A stretch of DNA of 64,000 bases. Origin: Eretmocerus hayati (lineage: Eukaryota > Arthropoda > Insecta > Hymenoptera > Aphelinidae). The notes beneath the pieces were generated by a model that saw only the letters and a program-made list of their open reading frames with translations, did no database searches and was not told the origin of the DNA. Shown piece by piece: positions 46,074-54,809 of the stretch (position 1 is its first letter; each line of letters opens with the position of its first letter). The position numbers were made by a program, and so were the translations under genes. The DNA is taken from the NCBI GenBank assembly GCA_029851415.1, contig CM056742.1, positions 88,216,748 to 88,280,747 on the forward strand, read 5' to 3'.

Positions 46074-47296
46074 TTCAGCTCGTCCGGTGTGAAGTCATGT
46101 AGCTCCTCCTCCTTGTTCTTCGGTAAGAGGCCAAGGTCGCGCATTTCCTTCCATATATTCTTATTCGAATCAAGGGCGTCTGAAAGGTGGTTTTGAAGGG
46201 AGGAAGTACGCTCTTGTTCTAAGCGCACGTCGACCTCTTCGCTGAGTCGGAAGTACTCATTTTGAAGCTCAGTACACTTGCGTCGGTTGCGTTGATTACG
46301 CTCCCAACGCCGTCGTGCCGCATCTCGCTTCCTAATGAGCACCTTCAACTCTGGACCAATCCAAGGAGCATCGCCTCTGCGAGGACGAACCGTTTTTTCT
46401 GGAGCTAATTCATCAATAACTTTCTTCAAATTTTCATTAAGGCAATTTACTGCGTCTTCCAAGCTGGTTTCAGTATGTTGCAGAGCTGTCCAGTCACAGC
46501 GTAGCAGGCGATCATTCAGTAACTCCGGTGTAATATTGCTGAAATTTCTACATTCAAAAGAGTCCTTCGGAGGAGCAGCAGTGAAAACATTGATTGTAAC
46601 ATCTATGACCGCGTGCCTGCCAAAACTGGGCAGTGCTCTGTTTTGATAGTTGGTAATGTTGTCATTGTCATCTGTATGAATATGATCTATCCATGTGTGG
46701 GAAGAATCTGAGGAATGGTGGTGAGTCGCGCCATGCTGAACAATCTGTAGAGACAGTTCTTCTGTCAGCTCAGTCAGAGCTTTTGTGTCAGGATGAGTCG
46801 TGTTTAACAGGTTCGCGTTCAGATCCCCCATGATGATTTTATGGCTGTAATCCCCACACAATCGGCGCAACGAGCTAAAAAGCGCGCAGTCCTTCTGTAT
46901 GGCTATTCCAGGAGGTCTATATATGACTCCAACTAGGATTGGGGTAGAGTTGCCCTGCTGTATGCTACAAAATAAAAATTCAGGTACACCAGGTTTCCCT
47001 GAGCCATACGTATTGGACGACACCAAATGTTTGATTTTGAAATCATTCCACACATACAGGACAACCCCACCGCCCTCTCGGTTACGATCTTGTCGAAGCA
47101 TAGAAAACCCCCGGATCCGCACTAGGCTGTCATCCACGCACTCATCTAGCTTTGACTCTGCCACTCCAAAAAGTTGGTAAGAAGGTTCGTTGGCAAGAAG
47201 CAGGCGGAGGTGTTCGATTTTTTTCGTCAAGGAGTTGAGATTAACGAAGCCTGCCTTTAAGGAACTACCACTCCCTCGTGGCTCTCGAGCAGTTGG
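46074..47296 (-). pseudogene. LINE ORF2, apurinic-type endonuclease half
   Basis: The open frame runs from just after a TGA near 47300, with the family-like start FVNLNSLTKKIEHLRLLL; no ATG is present at the expected start. Endonuclease motifs include FGVAESKLDE, GGGVVLYVW, GVIYRPPG, IIMGDLNANLL and SHTWIDHIHT, matching the exonuclease-endonuclease-phosphatase fold that nicks target DNA. A linker with conserved helices (PWIGPELKVLIRKRDAARRR) ends at the Tigger junction after TPDELN. The frame beyond 46073 lies in Tigger sequence. Confidence 0.85.
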
Positions 47297-47461
47297 ATCT
47301 AGTCATGGGGTTTTCACAGGGTCGGCTGTCAGAGTAACATCCGATTCCGGGATGGTGGGTACGTTCTGGGTGCTTTCCGAGGCTTTGCCGTTGTTCCTCG
47401 GAGTTGATTTACTCGCTGTCTGTATAACATGAAGATCAACTATTGATTCAAACGCGTGCGC

Positions 47462-48943
47462 TCACTCACCATTTCTTCTCCGAACCCAAAATCGTCCACC
47501 GCTGTGCCAAACATATCTGAAACCTAGTCCCCGCGCTAAGGGCCTCAGACGCAAATATTCCTTATACTTATCTTGGGGAAGCTTTTCATTAATAAATATT
47601 CTCCTGTCTGGCACAAGGGCTTTGGTGATAGGGTCTAACAAAGAAGTCTCGATATCACGAGCGGTGAAATAGTTATGAGTGAGCGAGCGCTTGGATCGTA
47701 TGACATCTCGGACCATACGGCTACTCGCGAGTTGTACTACACAAGATGGTAAAGTGCGAGATTTGAATGATGGAGAAGATCCCTTTCCCATATCCCCACT
47801 CACGCACAAAGGTTGCAAGACACGAACATCGACGATGTCGCTCTTTTCCAGCGAAGGATGTATCGTTTTCAGCACTGCGTATGCAATATTACATACTTCC
47901 TCAAGTGGGGCAGCAGATTCATTTTTCAGAGCACCATCAATTATTAATTTAGAGTACTCATCGCCGTAGCACGTGTTCTGTTTACCAGCGTGTGAGTGGG
48001 AAGCTGATTTGGATTTTGTTGGAGAAACTACATGTGAGGACTTCTGCGGACACTGATTATGACATATATCCTTACAGCTATCAGTCTTGCTTTCGCACAG
48101 AGCACATTGGTTCATAGTCAAAATTTTTTTCAGGTTATCAACCTGATCTTTCATTGAGGAATTCTGCTCCAGTATCAGTTTGCGATCGATACGCAACTCC
48201 TCTAGCTGGGAGCTTCGTTCTGCTAAAAGCCTTTCGAGAGACGACACACGTGTCAACAGCTCCTTATCAAGCTCACCGACTGCTGGTGTGAGAGGCGGAG
48301 ATGTGCTGGCAACGTCGCGTCGGCAAACGATTGCTTTAATTTCGTCGTACTGATTCTGCAGCATATCAAAACGCTGAGAGATACGATCCAATGTGCTCTG
48401 CGATATAAGTACCCACTTTGACTCCGTATCCTGCGATGATGGTGATGTTAAAGGCGGTGAAAATGGTGTCCGATCCTGGGTGTTGTTCTCGTAAGTCCCA
48501 GAGCCATGGCCACTTGCTGGTGTTTTGGGCGGTGATTGTGACTTGGGCGAGGTGTGCGCCACAGTTCGCTTAGTTTGAATTTGCGCGGGCTTTGCTCTCG
48601 CAAGCTTGCTGTTGAGTGGCGTCCCCTGTTCTGCTGGTGTAGAACTGAGGTCTCTGGTGGTGGGAGAGCCGTCAGTGGGGGACTCCGAGCCGCAACCGAT
48701 GGTGGTATTCGTCGGAGCAGAGGGAGTTGAAAACTTCTCATGTGTGCGCATAAGAGTAGACAGCTGATTTTTCGCACGGTTGCCGGAGCTGGTATTCGGC
48801 TTTTCTCTCCCTCCCGTTGGTTTGACTGTACTGCGTCTGGCTACTGATGTCTGCTTTGTTGCACTCGCCGATGGTTTTACGCGCGGGTTTATGCGTGCCT
48901 CGTGGCATGTGAGACACGTCGCAGCGGGCCCCGAGATCTTCAT
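47462..48943 (-). CDS. LINE ORF1 protein
   Basis: The 493-aa ORF begins MKISGPAATCLTCHEARI, but the same frame is open upstream to about 49020 and encodes CCVCQNTLRPSSRQCCKCNR, so a complete PHD-like zinc finger (Cys pairs plus IKC...CLTC) straddles the ATG. No ATG was found upstream; the true start may be lost or non-AUG. The middle is Ser/Thr/Pro-rich. A coiled coil lies near residues 225-275, followed by a Cys/His cluster, and the C-terminal half has RRM-like character (VRVLQPLCVSGDMGKG, RRIFINEKLPQDKYKEYLRL). CR1-group ORF1 proteins with PHD fingers bind element RNA. Confidence 0.78.
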   Translation of the reverse strand: MKISGPAATCLTCHEARINPRVKPSASATKQTSVARRSTVKPTGGREKPNTSSGNRAKNQLSTLMRTHEKFSTPSAPTNTTIGCGSESPTDGSPTTRDLSSTPAEQGTPLNSKLARAKPAQIQTKRTVAHTSPKSQSPPKTPASGHGSGTYENNTQDRTPFSPPLTSPSSQDTESKWVLISQSTLDRISQRFDMLQNQYDEIKAIVCRRDVASTSPPLTPAVGELDKELLTRVSSLERLLAERSSQLEELRIDRKLILEQNSSMKDQVDNLKKILTMNQCALCESKTDSCKDICHNQCPQKSSHVVSPTKSKSASHSHAGKQNTCYGDEYSKLIIDGALKNESAAPLEEVCNIAYAVLKTIHPSLEKSDIVDVRVLQPLCVSGDMGKGSSPSFKSRTLPSCVVQLASSRMVRDVIRSKRSLTHNYFTARDIETSLLDPITKALVPDRRIFINEKLPQDKYKEYLRLRPLARGLGFRYVWHSGGRFWVRRRNGE

Positions 48944-49374
48944 GCACTTGATGTCAACCCTATTACACTTGCAGCATTGCCTGCTGCTCGGGCGTAGCGT
49001 ATTTTGACAGACACAGCAGGTGTTTTCACTCAGATGACGCAGATGACGCAGATGACGCAGAGAAGCAGGGGAGAGAGAGAGATAGAGCGAGACGTACCTG
49101 CGCTAAGTTTGATGCGCTCGCAGCTCGTTGCCGCTCTGCTCGTGCACTTTCAGTTTCTTAACCTTATTCCTCACTGATGTTGGATGTTGTCTTGTGAGGA
49201 GTCGAGCAAAGTCCGCAGTCTGGATTTTCTAGATGCGAGACCCTGCATTCATAGCGCATGCAAGTAGCTGAAACAAAAACACCTCGAGGGGCATTTGCAC
49301 GGCAGGAGAGATGTTCAAACAGGAGCTGTTCGAAGATAGATGTTAATGGGTTACCTACCTAATCTACCTAACCT
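48944..49374 (-). other. LINE 5' untranslated region
   Basis: It holds three GATGACGCA units (about 49034-49060), a GAGAGAGAG tract and, at the very 5' end, TAGGTTAGGTAGATTAGG. No separate gene is recognised. The upstream half of the PHD finger frame lies at about 48946-49020. Confidence 0.5.
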
Positions 49375-49968
49375 AACGTTGGATGCTTCTAAGATACGTT
49401 TGTATTGGCTCAAGTCTTTCTCACTATAGCGATCGGGTTTTCTCAAGAACAGTAGATACATTAATTCATCGGTTCTTGGGTACTGAACTCCTGTTATATT
49501 GATGAAATCTTGAGTGTAATCTACGGGCAGATTCTCAATCATTGACACTCTTTTCTCTAACCAAACTCCATATTGTTTAACAACTTCGTCTCCCTTCCTA
49601 GTGAGTGAAGACAGATAACTCATGACATCCTTAGCACTCGAGCTTCCAAGTTCTTCTATAGATGTGTTTTCTATGACAGTTTCATAATCTGAACTCTGAC
49701 TGTCATTGGACATTGATCTCTCAGTTGGTAACATTGATCTTTCTGTCGGCAACAGAGTATCATCAGTTCGGAGAGTCGAAGGTGGTGCCCTGGTATTGAT
49801 AGTCGACGCAATTTGTTCAAGAGCAGTAACTATAGGCTTGAAAGTCTTATTCAAAGCTCTCTCCGTATCTTCTTGCCCGTACTTCAAGATGTTATACTTC
49901 TTTCTGATGACGTCCCTGGCCTCTACGAGCCGACGCAGGACATCTTCTTGTTGAAAATAATCATCCAT
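49375..49968 (-). pseudogene. N-terminal part of the LINE-split Polinton gene
   Basis: MDDYFQQEDVLRRLVEARDV opens a helical protein with a duplicated TERSMLPTERSM stretch, an acidic linker, then VWLEKRVSMIENLPVDYTQD, YPRTDELMYLLFLRKPDRYS and YKRILEASN before the LINE junction. It continues at 41918-41613. Full length would be about 300 aa. On the minus strand a TATA box (GCTATAAATG, about 50020) and an initiator CATCAGTCGTA precede the start. The function is unknown to me; its conserved place beside the integrase and ATPase genes suggests a structural or packaging role. Confidence 0.65.
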
Positions 49969-50113
49969 GTTGATGCCATTGTAGCTATCATACGACTGAT
50001 GAGTGTGAGAGCTTTCAGGCTACATTTATAGCAAACTGACCAAAGCCCTTGCGGTATCGACCCTCATCCAGTGGCCTGTCCTTGTCTATCACTAGAAATC
50101 CATGTCTAACATC

Positions 50114-50713
50114 CTACCAACATGATGAGCATAGCTCTCTGAAGCGTGTTAGTGATATGTTAGAGTTCACATGATCGTCATATACATGTTTGACGTTCGT
50201 CTCATCTTGTCGAAATATCACAATGAGATTCACATTGTCTCGAACCAGGTGTTTAGGACCGTATGCATACGATTGACAAAGATAGAAAGAATCTACATCT
50301 TTATGTCTTCCCATGCAGAAGTATGCTTTCAGGCTGCCTTGTTTCTCACATGCAATGTCGTCGAATATCATGATAGAATTTGGTAATGCATCATCTGGTA
50401 GGATCACTGATTTGTGTTCACTGAAGGGAGAAAATTGTATGTCCCCCACAGACTCCAATACTGCCTTGAGAAATTTATACTTTGGTTGATTTAAAGACTT
50501 TGAATACAAGTAGACATTTGCAAATTTCAAACCATTGGGATGTGTCAAGAGTATCATGAGACTGTTTGTCTTACCGCAATTGGAAGGTCCACAGATAACA
50601 GCTCTGATAGTATCGTGTGACAGATCACGTTGCCTCTTTGTTCTTTTCTGCTCTCCGAGGTCAAAGTTGCTAACAAGAAGCCTAACTTTTTGCTCTGTGA
50701 AATCCATGTTCAT
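50114..50713 (-). CDS. Packaging ATPase of the Polinton (FtsK/HerA type)
   Basis: The start at 50713 (MNMDFTEQKVRLLVSNFDLG) is chosen because a TATA box (GGGTATAAAAGGGCG) lies about 45-55 nt upstream; the longer frame to 50929 would include the promoter. The ~199-aa protein shows Walker A GPSNCGKTNS, Walker B SIMIFDDIACEK and downstream sensor-like residues (LCQSYAYGPKHLVRDNVNLI). Polinton ATPases pump the genome into capsids like those of other double-jelly-roll viruses. No stop or frameshift is visible. The gene is divergent from the PLA2-like gene and shares its promoter region. Confidence 0.85.
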   Translation of the reverse strand: MNMDFTEQKVRLLVSNFDLGEQKRTKRQRDLSHDTIRAVICGPSNCGKTNSLMILLTHPNGLKFANVYLYSKSLNQPKYKFLKAVLESVGDIQFSPFSEHKSVILPDDALPNSIMIFDDIACEKQGSLKAYFCMGRHKDVDSFYLCQSYAYGPKHLVRDNVNLIVIFRQDETNVKHVYDDHVNSNISLTRFRELCSSCW

Positions 50714-50750
50714 GTTGCGAGAATCGATCTCAGAATGATTGGAGACAAGG

Positions 50751-50839
50751 TAGACACGCCCTTTTATACCCCCCTGGCAGACTATAAATGGAGCTCTGCA
50801 CATCGTCCGAGTTAGTCGTGAATCAACTTTCAAAGTAAG
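50751..50839. promoter_or_regulatory. Divergent promoter pair (ATPase minus, PLA2-like plus)
   Basis: Within about 30 bp there are two back-to-back TATA boxes: CCCTTTTATACCC (minus, about 50759-50771) and GACTATAAATGG (plus, about 50780-50792). An initiator-like GAGTTAGTC lies about 30 nt from the plus box, and the plus ATG is at 50840. Confidence 0.6.
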
Positions 50840-51649
50840 ATGATCATCTACGGAAGACGTGAAAAGAAGATAAAGCGAGGTTGCGGCCTCGTTAATACGC
50901 TTATCAATAGGCTGCCAGGTGAACTTCATTTACCAGGCTATCATTTTTGTGGTCCAGGTACTAAACTATTGATGCGTTTAAATCGAGGTGATCGAGGTAT
51001 AAATGGTCTCGATGTAGCGTGTCGGGAGCATGATATGGCTTATTCCAAAAATCGTGGAAACGTGAAAGCTCGCAATGTGGCAGACAAGGTTTTAGCAGCA
51101 AAAGCGTGGGAACGGGTCAAGGCTAAGGATGCCGGAATGGGGGAGAAAGTTGCAGCATATGCTGTGACGAACATCATGAACGCGAAGAGCAAATTGGGAT
51201 TGGGTATATAGCTTGATGCCGTCATCGAAGTAGCTCGACGGTCAGTGAAACCTAGTTCAAAATCTTGGGACGTAATAAGTTCAGCCCTGAAAAGCGCTAA
51301 GGGAGCAGTGAAGACTGCTTGTGGTAGAAAGAAGGTCCGAGTCCCTCGCATTCTCCCAATCCCAAAGAAACTGGGTGGTTTCCTCCCTTATCTTGTTCCA
51401 CTATTCGCTGGTTTGAGTGCTGTGGGATCCATCACGGTAGGTGCCGCAGGAGTTGCCAAGGCGATCAATGAAGCAAAAGCTGCCAAAAGTGAGTTGGAGG
51501 AGAGTAAGAGACATAACCGCACATTGGAAGCCATAGCTATGGGGAAAGGTCTCTATGTGAGACCATACAAAACTGGCCTAGGTCTTTACATGAGACCATA
51601 TCAAGAAGGGTTGGGTTTTCGGGTAAGAGCGCGACCGGTCAAGGCATAG
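50840..51649 (+). pseudogene. Phospholipase A2-like domain followed by hydrophobic segment
   Basis: One frame is interrupted by TAG at 51209-51211. The first part (123 aa) has the parvovirus-type PLA2 signature: calcium loop YHFCGPGT and catalytic LDVACREHDMAYS with the His-Asp pair. After the stop the same frame gives a basic region (CGRKKVRVPRI), a hydrophobic segment (GGFLPYLVPLFAGLSAVGSI) and two copies of a (L)YVRPYK/YMRPYQ...GLG motif. PLA2 domains occur in parvovirus VP1 and in some Polinton-like elements, where membrane escape is the proposed role. The hydrophobic segment may also act on membranes. The two halves may be one protein or two genes. Confidence 0.75.
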
Positions 51650-51666
51650 AGCTGCCGGATCACTTA

Positions 51667-51993
51667 TTGAGTAATATAGACTTGAGCAAGTATGCAAGGA
51701 AAATGAAGATCCCATACTTCCGGGGTGTTTTTATGCGCAACGATCTACGATTCAAAGAATCTGCAATAGTCAATTTAGATGACAAGAACGGACCAGGGAC
51801 ACATTGGGTGGCGTATCGGAAGCGTGGAAGAGACGTGGTATACTTTGATAGTTTTGGAGACTTGCAACCACCCCTAGACTTGATGATGTATCTCGGTTTT
51901 GACCAGGTCAAGTACAATCATGAGAGGTATCAAGATTTCGGAACATACTACTGTGGTCATCTCTGCCTCGCATTTCTGAACGAGAGAGTATAA
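51667..51993 (+). CDS. Adenain-like cysteine protease of the Polinton
   Basis: The frame is open from about 51605 with no ATG before the conserved region; 51667 is a TTG. Family-like sequence starts IELPDHLLSNIDLSKYA. Catalytic elements seen: GPGTHWVAY (His), YFDSFGD (acid), QDFGTYYCGHLCL (Gln and Cys). This is the maturation protease of Polintons and adenoviruses, which processes capsid precursors. Length fits the family core. A lost start codon or an upstream exon is likely; otherwise the core is intact. Confidence 0.82.
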   Translation: MSNIDLSKYARKMKIPYFRGVFMRNDLRFKESAIVNLDDKNGPGTHWVAYRKRGRDVVYFDSFGDLQPPLDLMMYLGFDQVKYNHERYQDFGTYYCGHLCLAFLNERV

Positions 51994-52038
51994 AAGGAGG
52001 ATGTGAGTTAGGGTCTAACCATTTTGAGTTCAACCGTC

Positions 52039-52725
52039 ATGGAAGAATCATACACATTGAGTCTCTCAGGAAGGTCAGCACACCTTGAAGCACCTCTCAA
52101 TCCCCCTTTAGAGCTATCGCCGGATAAAAACTATTTTCTTGGTTTAGTGGCATTACTCGCAACGCATTCAATACCAAATATTGATATCGATCATAAAAAA
52201 TTATACACAGGAGATAGAGTGATCGTTATACCCACCGGAATTTACGAAATCTCTGAAATAGAGGATTATCTGAAAGGACAGGTGCCTAAAGGAGTTGAAT
52301 TTAGTCTGACACCCAATATCAATTCATTGCAGAGTGAGATTAAGAGTAGTGAACCAATTGATTTCCGCCCACCTGATTCTATTGCTCCGATTCTAGGATT
52401 TGCTCCACGTATCTTAGAACCGGGCCAGACACATAATTCAGATCACCTTGCGAATATCTTCAAGGTCAAAGCTCTCCGCGTTGAGTGTAATATCACTTGC
52501 GGGGCTTATCTGAACGGGCGAAGGGTTCACAGCATTCACGAGTTTGGAATAAAAGTGTCCCCAGGGTATAGAATCAACGGAACGCAAAGACCCATTGTGT
52601 ATCTGCCAGTTGGAACGAAGAGCATTAATCATTTGCAAGTGCGCATAGTCGATCAAGACGGGAATCTCGTTAACTTCAGAGGAGAAGTCGTCACAGTCAG
52701 ATTACATCTTAGAAACGGAAAGTAA
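52039..52725 (+). CDS. Minor capsid (penton-type) protein of the Polinton
   Basis: The 228-aa ORF starts at the ATG at 52039 (MEESYTLSLSGRSAHLEAPL). It has repeated beta-strand patterns typical of a single jelly roll: YFLGLVALLATHSIPNIDID, ITCGAYLNGRRVHSIHEFGI, INGTQRPIVYLPVGTKSINH, LQVRIVDQDGNLVNFRGEVV. This order is that of Polinton penton-like proteins, which occupy the fivefold vertices. It is uninterrupted and lies 45 bp after the protease, on the same strand, just ahead of the major capsid gene. It is one of the few fully open virion genes in this copy. Confidence 0.82.
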   Translation: MEESYTLSLSGRSAHLEAPLNPPLELSPDKNYFLGLVALLATHSIPNIDIDHKKLYTGDRVIVIPTGIYEISEIEDYLKGQVPKGVEFSLTPNINSLQSEIKSSEPIDFRPPDSIAPILGFAPRILEPGQTHNSDHLANIFKVKALRVECNITCGAYLNGRRVHSIHEFGIKVSPGYRINGTQRPIVYLPVGTKSINHLQVRIVDQDGNLVNFRGEVVTVRLHLRNGK

Positions 52726-52787
52726 TCAAATCTCGGAGCCGGAAACTGAGCACCATGGGGTTGGTTTTCAAAGAGAGAGTCGGCAAA

Positions 52788-52830
52788 GGGTATATAAAGG
52801 CGCCGGTATGTCGCCCGAACATCAGTCGTC
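52788..52830 (+). promoter_or_regulatory. Promoter of the major capsid gene
   Basis: TATATAAAGG (about 52790-52800) is followed about 25 nt later by CATCAGTCGTC, a match to the arthropod initiator TCAGT. The same initiator core appears upstream of the 49968 gene on the minus strand. Confidence 0.65.
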
Positions 52831-52934
52831 AGCAAGCTTCCAAAGCGCTAACACGGCAAAACATCCAATTCCTCAGGAATCTGGAATACACACTAAAAAC
52901 CCTGGGTGGAAAATAACTTGTATATTTGAATGCA

Positions 52935-54205
52935 ATGGAGGACGTTCTAGATGTACTTTCTCACGCACCATCCGACGAATCCGCTTCGCATTACGAGGTT
53001 CATGCACATCATCCGTTTGCAAATTCAACTTTTGGAAACAACGATGAAATTCGTATCATGATTCAATTTCAAGACTTATGTCTCCTACCTAGTCGCAGTA
53101 GATTACGGATATGTGGAAGATTGGTAAAAACAAATGGCGATGCCCCGACTCATACAAAGTTCGTCAACTTGGGGCCATTCCACCTCTTCGAAGATATTCG
53201 ATTAGAAATGAATGGCATGGAAGTTGATAGGAGTAGGAATGTAGGGCTCACCAGTGTTATCAAGGTTTGATTATCATTCACGCCTGGTCAGAGTAAGATG
53301 ATAGAGAATGCAGGATGGACTGGCTTGAATGGTAAACCCATAGTTGATGAAAATGGCTATTTTGATATTTCAATTCCTATGGCTGTAATTTTGGGTTTTG
53401 CAGAAGACTTCCAAAAGATTGTTGTCAACGTAAAAAATGAACTTATTCTAGTAAGAGCTCGAGACGATGTGAATGCTATTATTCAAGAGGCAATAGCTGT
53501 GGCTGGTGGCGCAGCAACGTATGAGTCTTTTAAGATTGATTTGAGTTCGATTGAGTGGAGGATGCCCTGTGTGATACCATCAGACCGAAAGAAGCTCACA
53601 AAAACAAGCTCTTCTGATATTCGCTTTTCGCGAATATCAAAAGAGCTAGTTTCTTAGAGATGAGTTTCCGAACTTGGGGACTGTATGAATATTCTCTACT
53701 TCCTGCTACATCTAGATAAATTTGGACGGTAAAATCTTCGAATCAGTTAGAAAAACCTCGTTATGTCATACTTGCTTCCCAGAGTAGCAGAAAAGGGCAT
53801 AATCTAGCGAATGCCAGTCAGTTTGATCACTGTGATATTACTAATGTGAAGCTATGCTTGAATTCACAGTATCATCCATACAGCAATCTCAACCTTAACA
53901 TCAATCAAAACCAATTCTCCACTCTGTATGATATGTATGTTGGGTTCCAGCAGTCATACCATTATAGAGAGCCTTAATCTTTGCTCAATAAAAGTGACTT
54001 CATCAGCAACGCCGCTTTGTATATGATTGACTGTTCGATGCAGAATGAGTCACTAAGAACAGGTGCAGTGGATATTCGTCTCGAATTTGAAGCAAGGAAT
54101 AATTTTCCCGATAACACTTCAGCATATTGCCTCATCCAACATGATCGCATCGTAGAGTACAATCCACTCAGTGGAGATATCAGGAAACGCATGAGCAAGT
54201 GGTGA
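52935..54205 (+). pseudogene. Major capsid protein (double jelly roll) of the Polinton, broken
   Basis: Open pieces 52935-53270, 53298-53657 and 53981-54205, plus linking frame, form one gene. Recognisable stretches include SRSRLRICGRLVKTNGDAPT, NLGPFHLFEDIRLEMNGMEV, LSFTPGQSKM, IEWRMPCVIPSD, LYDMYVGFQQSYHY and GAVDIRLEFEARNNFPDNTS. The order and length (~420 codons) fit the Polinton major capsid. Damage: TGA at 53268-53270, a frameshift near 53655, TAA at about 53717 and TAA at about 53975. A functional capsid cannot be made from this copy. Confidence 0.83.
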
Positions 54206-54238
54206 GAGAAATTGGATAAAAGGAGAAGAGAACGTGAG

Positions 54239-54787
54239 ATGAGCTCAGTCTCTGGAGTGATGGCGTACGTTGTGGACATGCAAGGCTTCAAACAGCCTGG
54301 CAACGATTTTATCCTAAGAGAGTATGCCGTAGTACCTCTTCATGGAAATTCAGATCCAGTGGTATTCCTGGTCAAAGAGCCCTTTTCTTGGAAACGACTC
54401 TCAGAAAAGAATAGGAATACGAATCGATGGCTTCAGAACAAGTATCATGGTATTTCTTGGAGTTCTGGACACGTGCCATACACAGAAGTCGGTAATGTCC
54501 TGAGAGAAGTGCTAAGCGATGCAGAGCTCGTCTATGTCAAGGGCTCGATCAAAAAGTCTTGGCTGGAACGTTTTCGTTTCAATGTTCAAGATTTCGAGGA
54601 GTCAGGATATCTGTCCTTAGATGAGCTGTATCATCAGAAACAAGTCACTGTTTGTTCAAATCATACAAAGTCTAATACTGTGGTCTGTGCTATTCACAAT
54701 GTTAAGCTCATCCGAAAATTCTTGCAAAAGCACGCAGTCACAGATTGTCAAGAGATGGAGTGGGAGACTATAAATACTGCGAAATAA
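54239..54787 (+). CDS. Exonuclease-like Polinton protein, right copy
   Basis: The start is at 54239 (MSSVSGVMAYVVDMQGF) or at the internal Met at 54260, which aligns with the start of the left paralogue. About 182 aa, uninterrupted. Shared with 33123-33663: VDMQGF, FILREYAVVPL, NRNTNRWLQNKYHGISWSSG, LVYVKGSIKKSWLERF and CSNHTKSNTVVCAIHN. Unlike the left copy it has no intron. The strand pattern plus a late Cys/His-Asn helix loosely resembles DEDD-type 3'-5' exonucleases, but this is only a fold-level impression. It follows the capsid gene by 33 nt and is probably a late-region gene. Confidence 0.6.
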   Translation: MSSVSGVMAYVVDMQGFKQPGNDFILREYAVVPLHGNSDPVVFLVKEPFSWKRLSEKNRNTNRWLQNKYHGISWSSGHVPYTEVGNVLREVLSDAELVYVKGSIKKSWLERFRFNVQDFEESGYLSLDELYHQKQVTVCSNHTKSNTVVCAIHNVKLIRKFLQKHAVTDCQEMEWETINTAK

Positions 54788-54809
54788 TTAGGATGATCAT
54801 CATTCCATA

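Larger units (their letters stand above)
41919..49374 (-). mobile_element. Full-length CR1/Jockey-group LINE carrying a Tigger insertion
   Basis: A non-LTR element on the minus strand of about 5.26 kb once the Tigger (43873-46071) is removed. It has a 5' UTR, ORF1 with a PHD-like finger, ORF2 with endonuclease and reverse transcriptase, a 3' stem GCCCAAGGGC and a short tandem tail of ATATTCT units, a combination seen in CR1-group LINEs. The target is inside a Polinton gene, with AAC (GTT on the minus strand) at both junctions. The 5' end reads TAGGTTAGGTAGATTAGG. It inserted after the Polinton and before the Tigger. Confidence 0.85.

Noticed and set aside
49034..49060. CRISPR-like array from three GATGACGCA units
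   Set aside because: No spacers; a simple 9-bp tandem repeat in a LINE 5' UTR of a eukaryotic genome.
50714..50929. N-terminal extension of the packaging ATPase
   Set aside because: It would include the TATA box of its own gene and overlap the divergent PLA2-like start.
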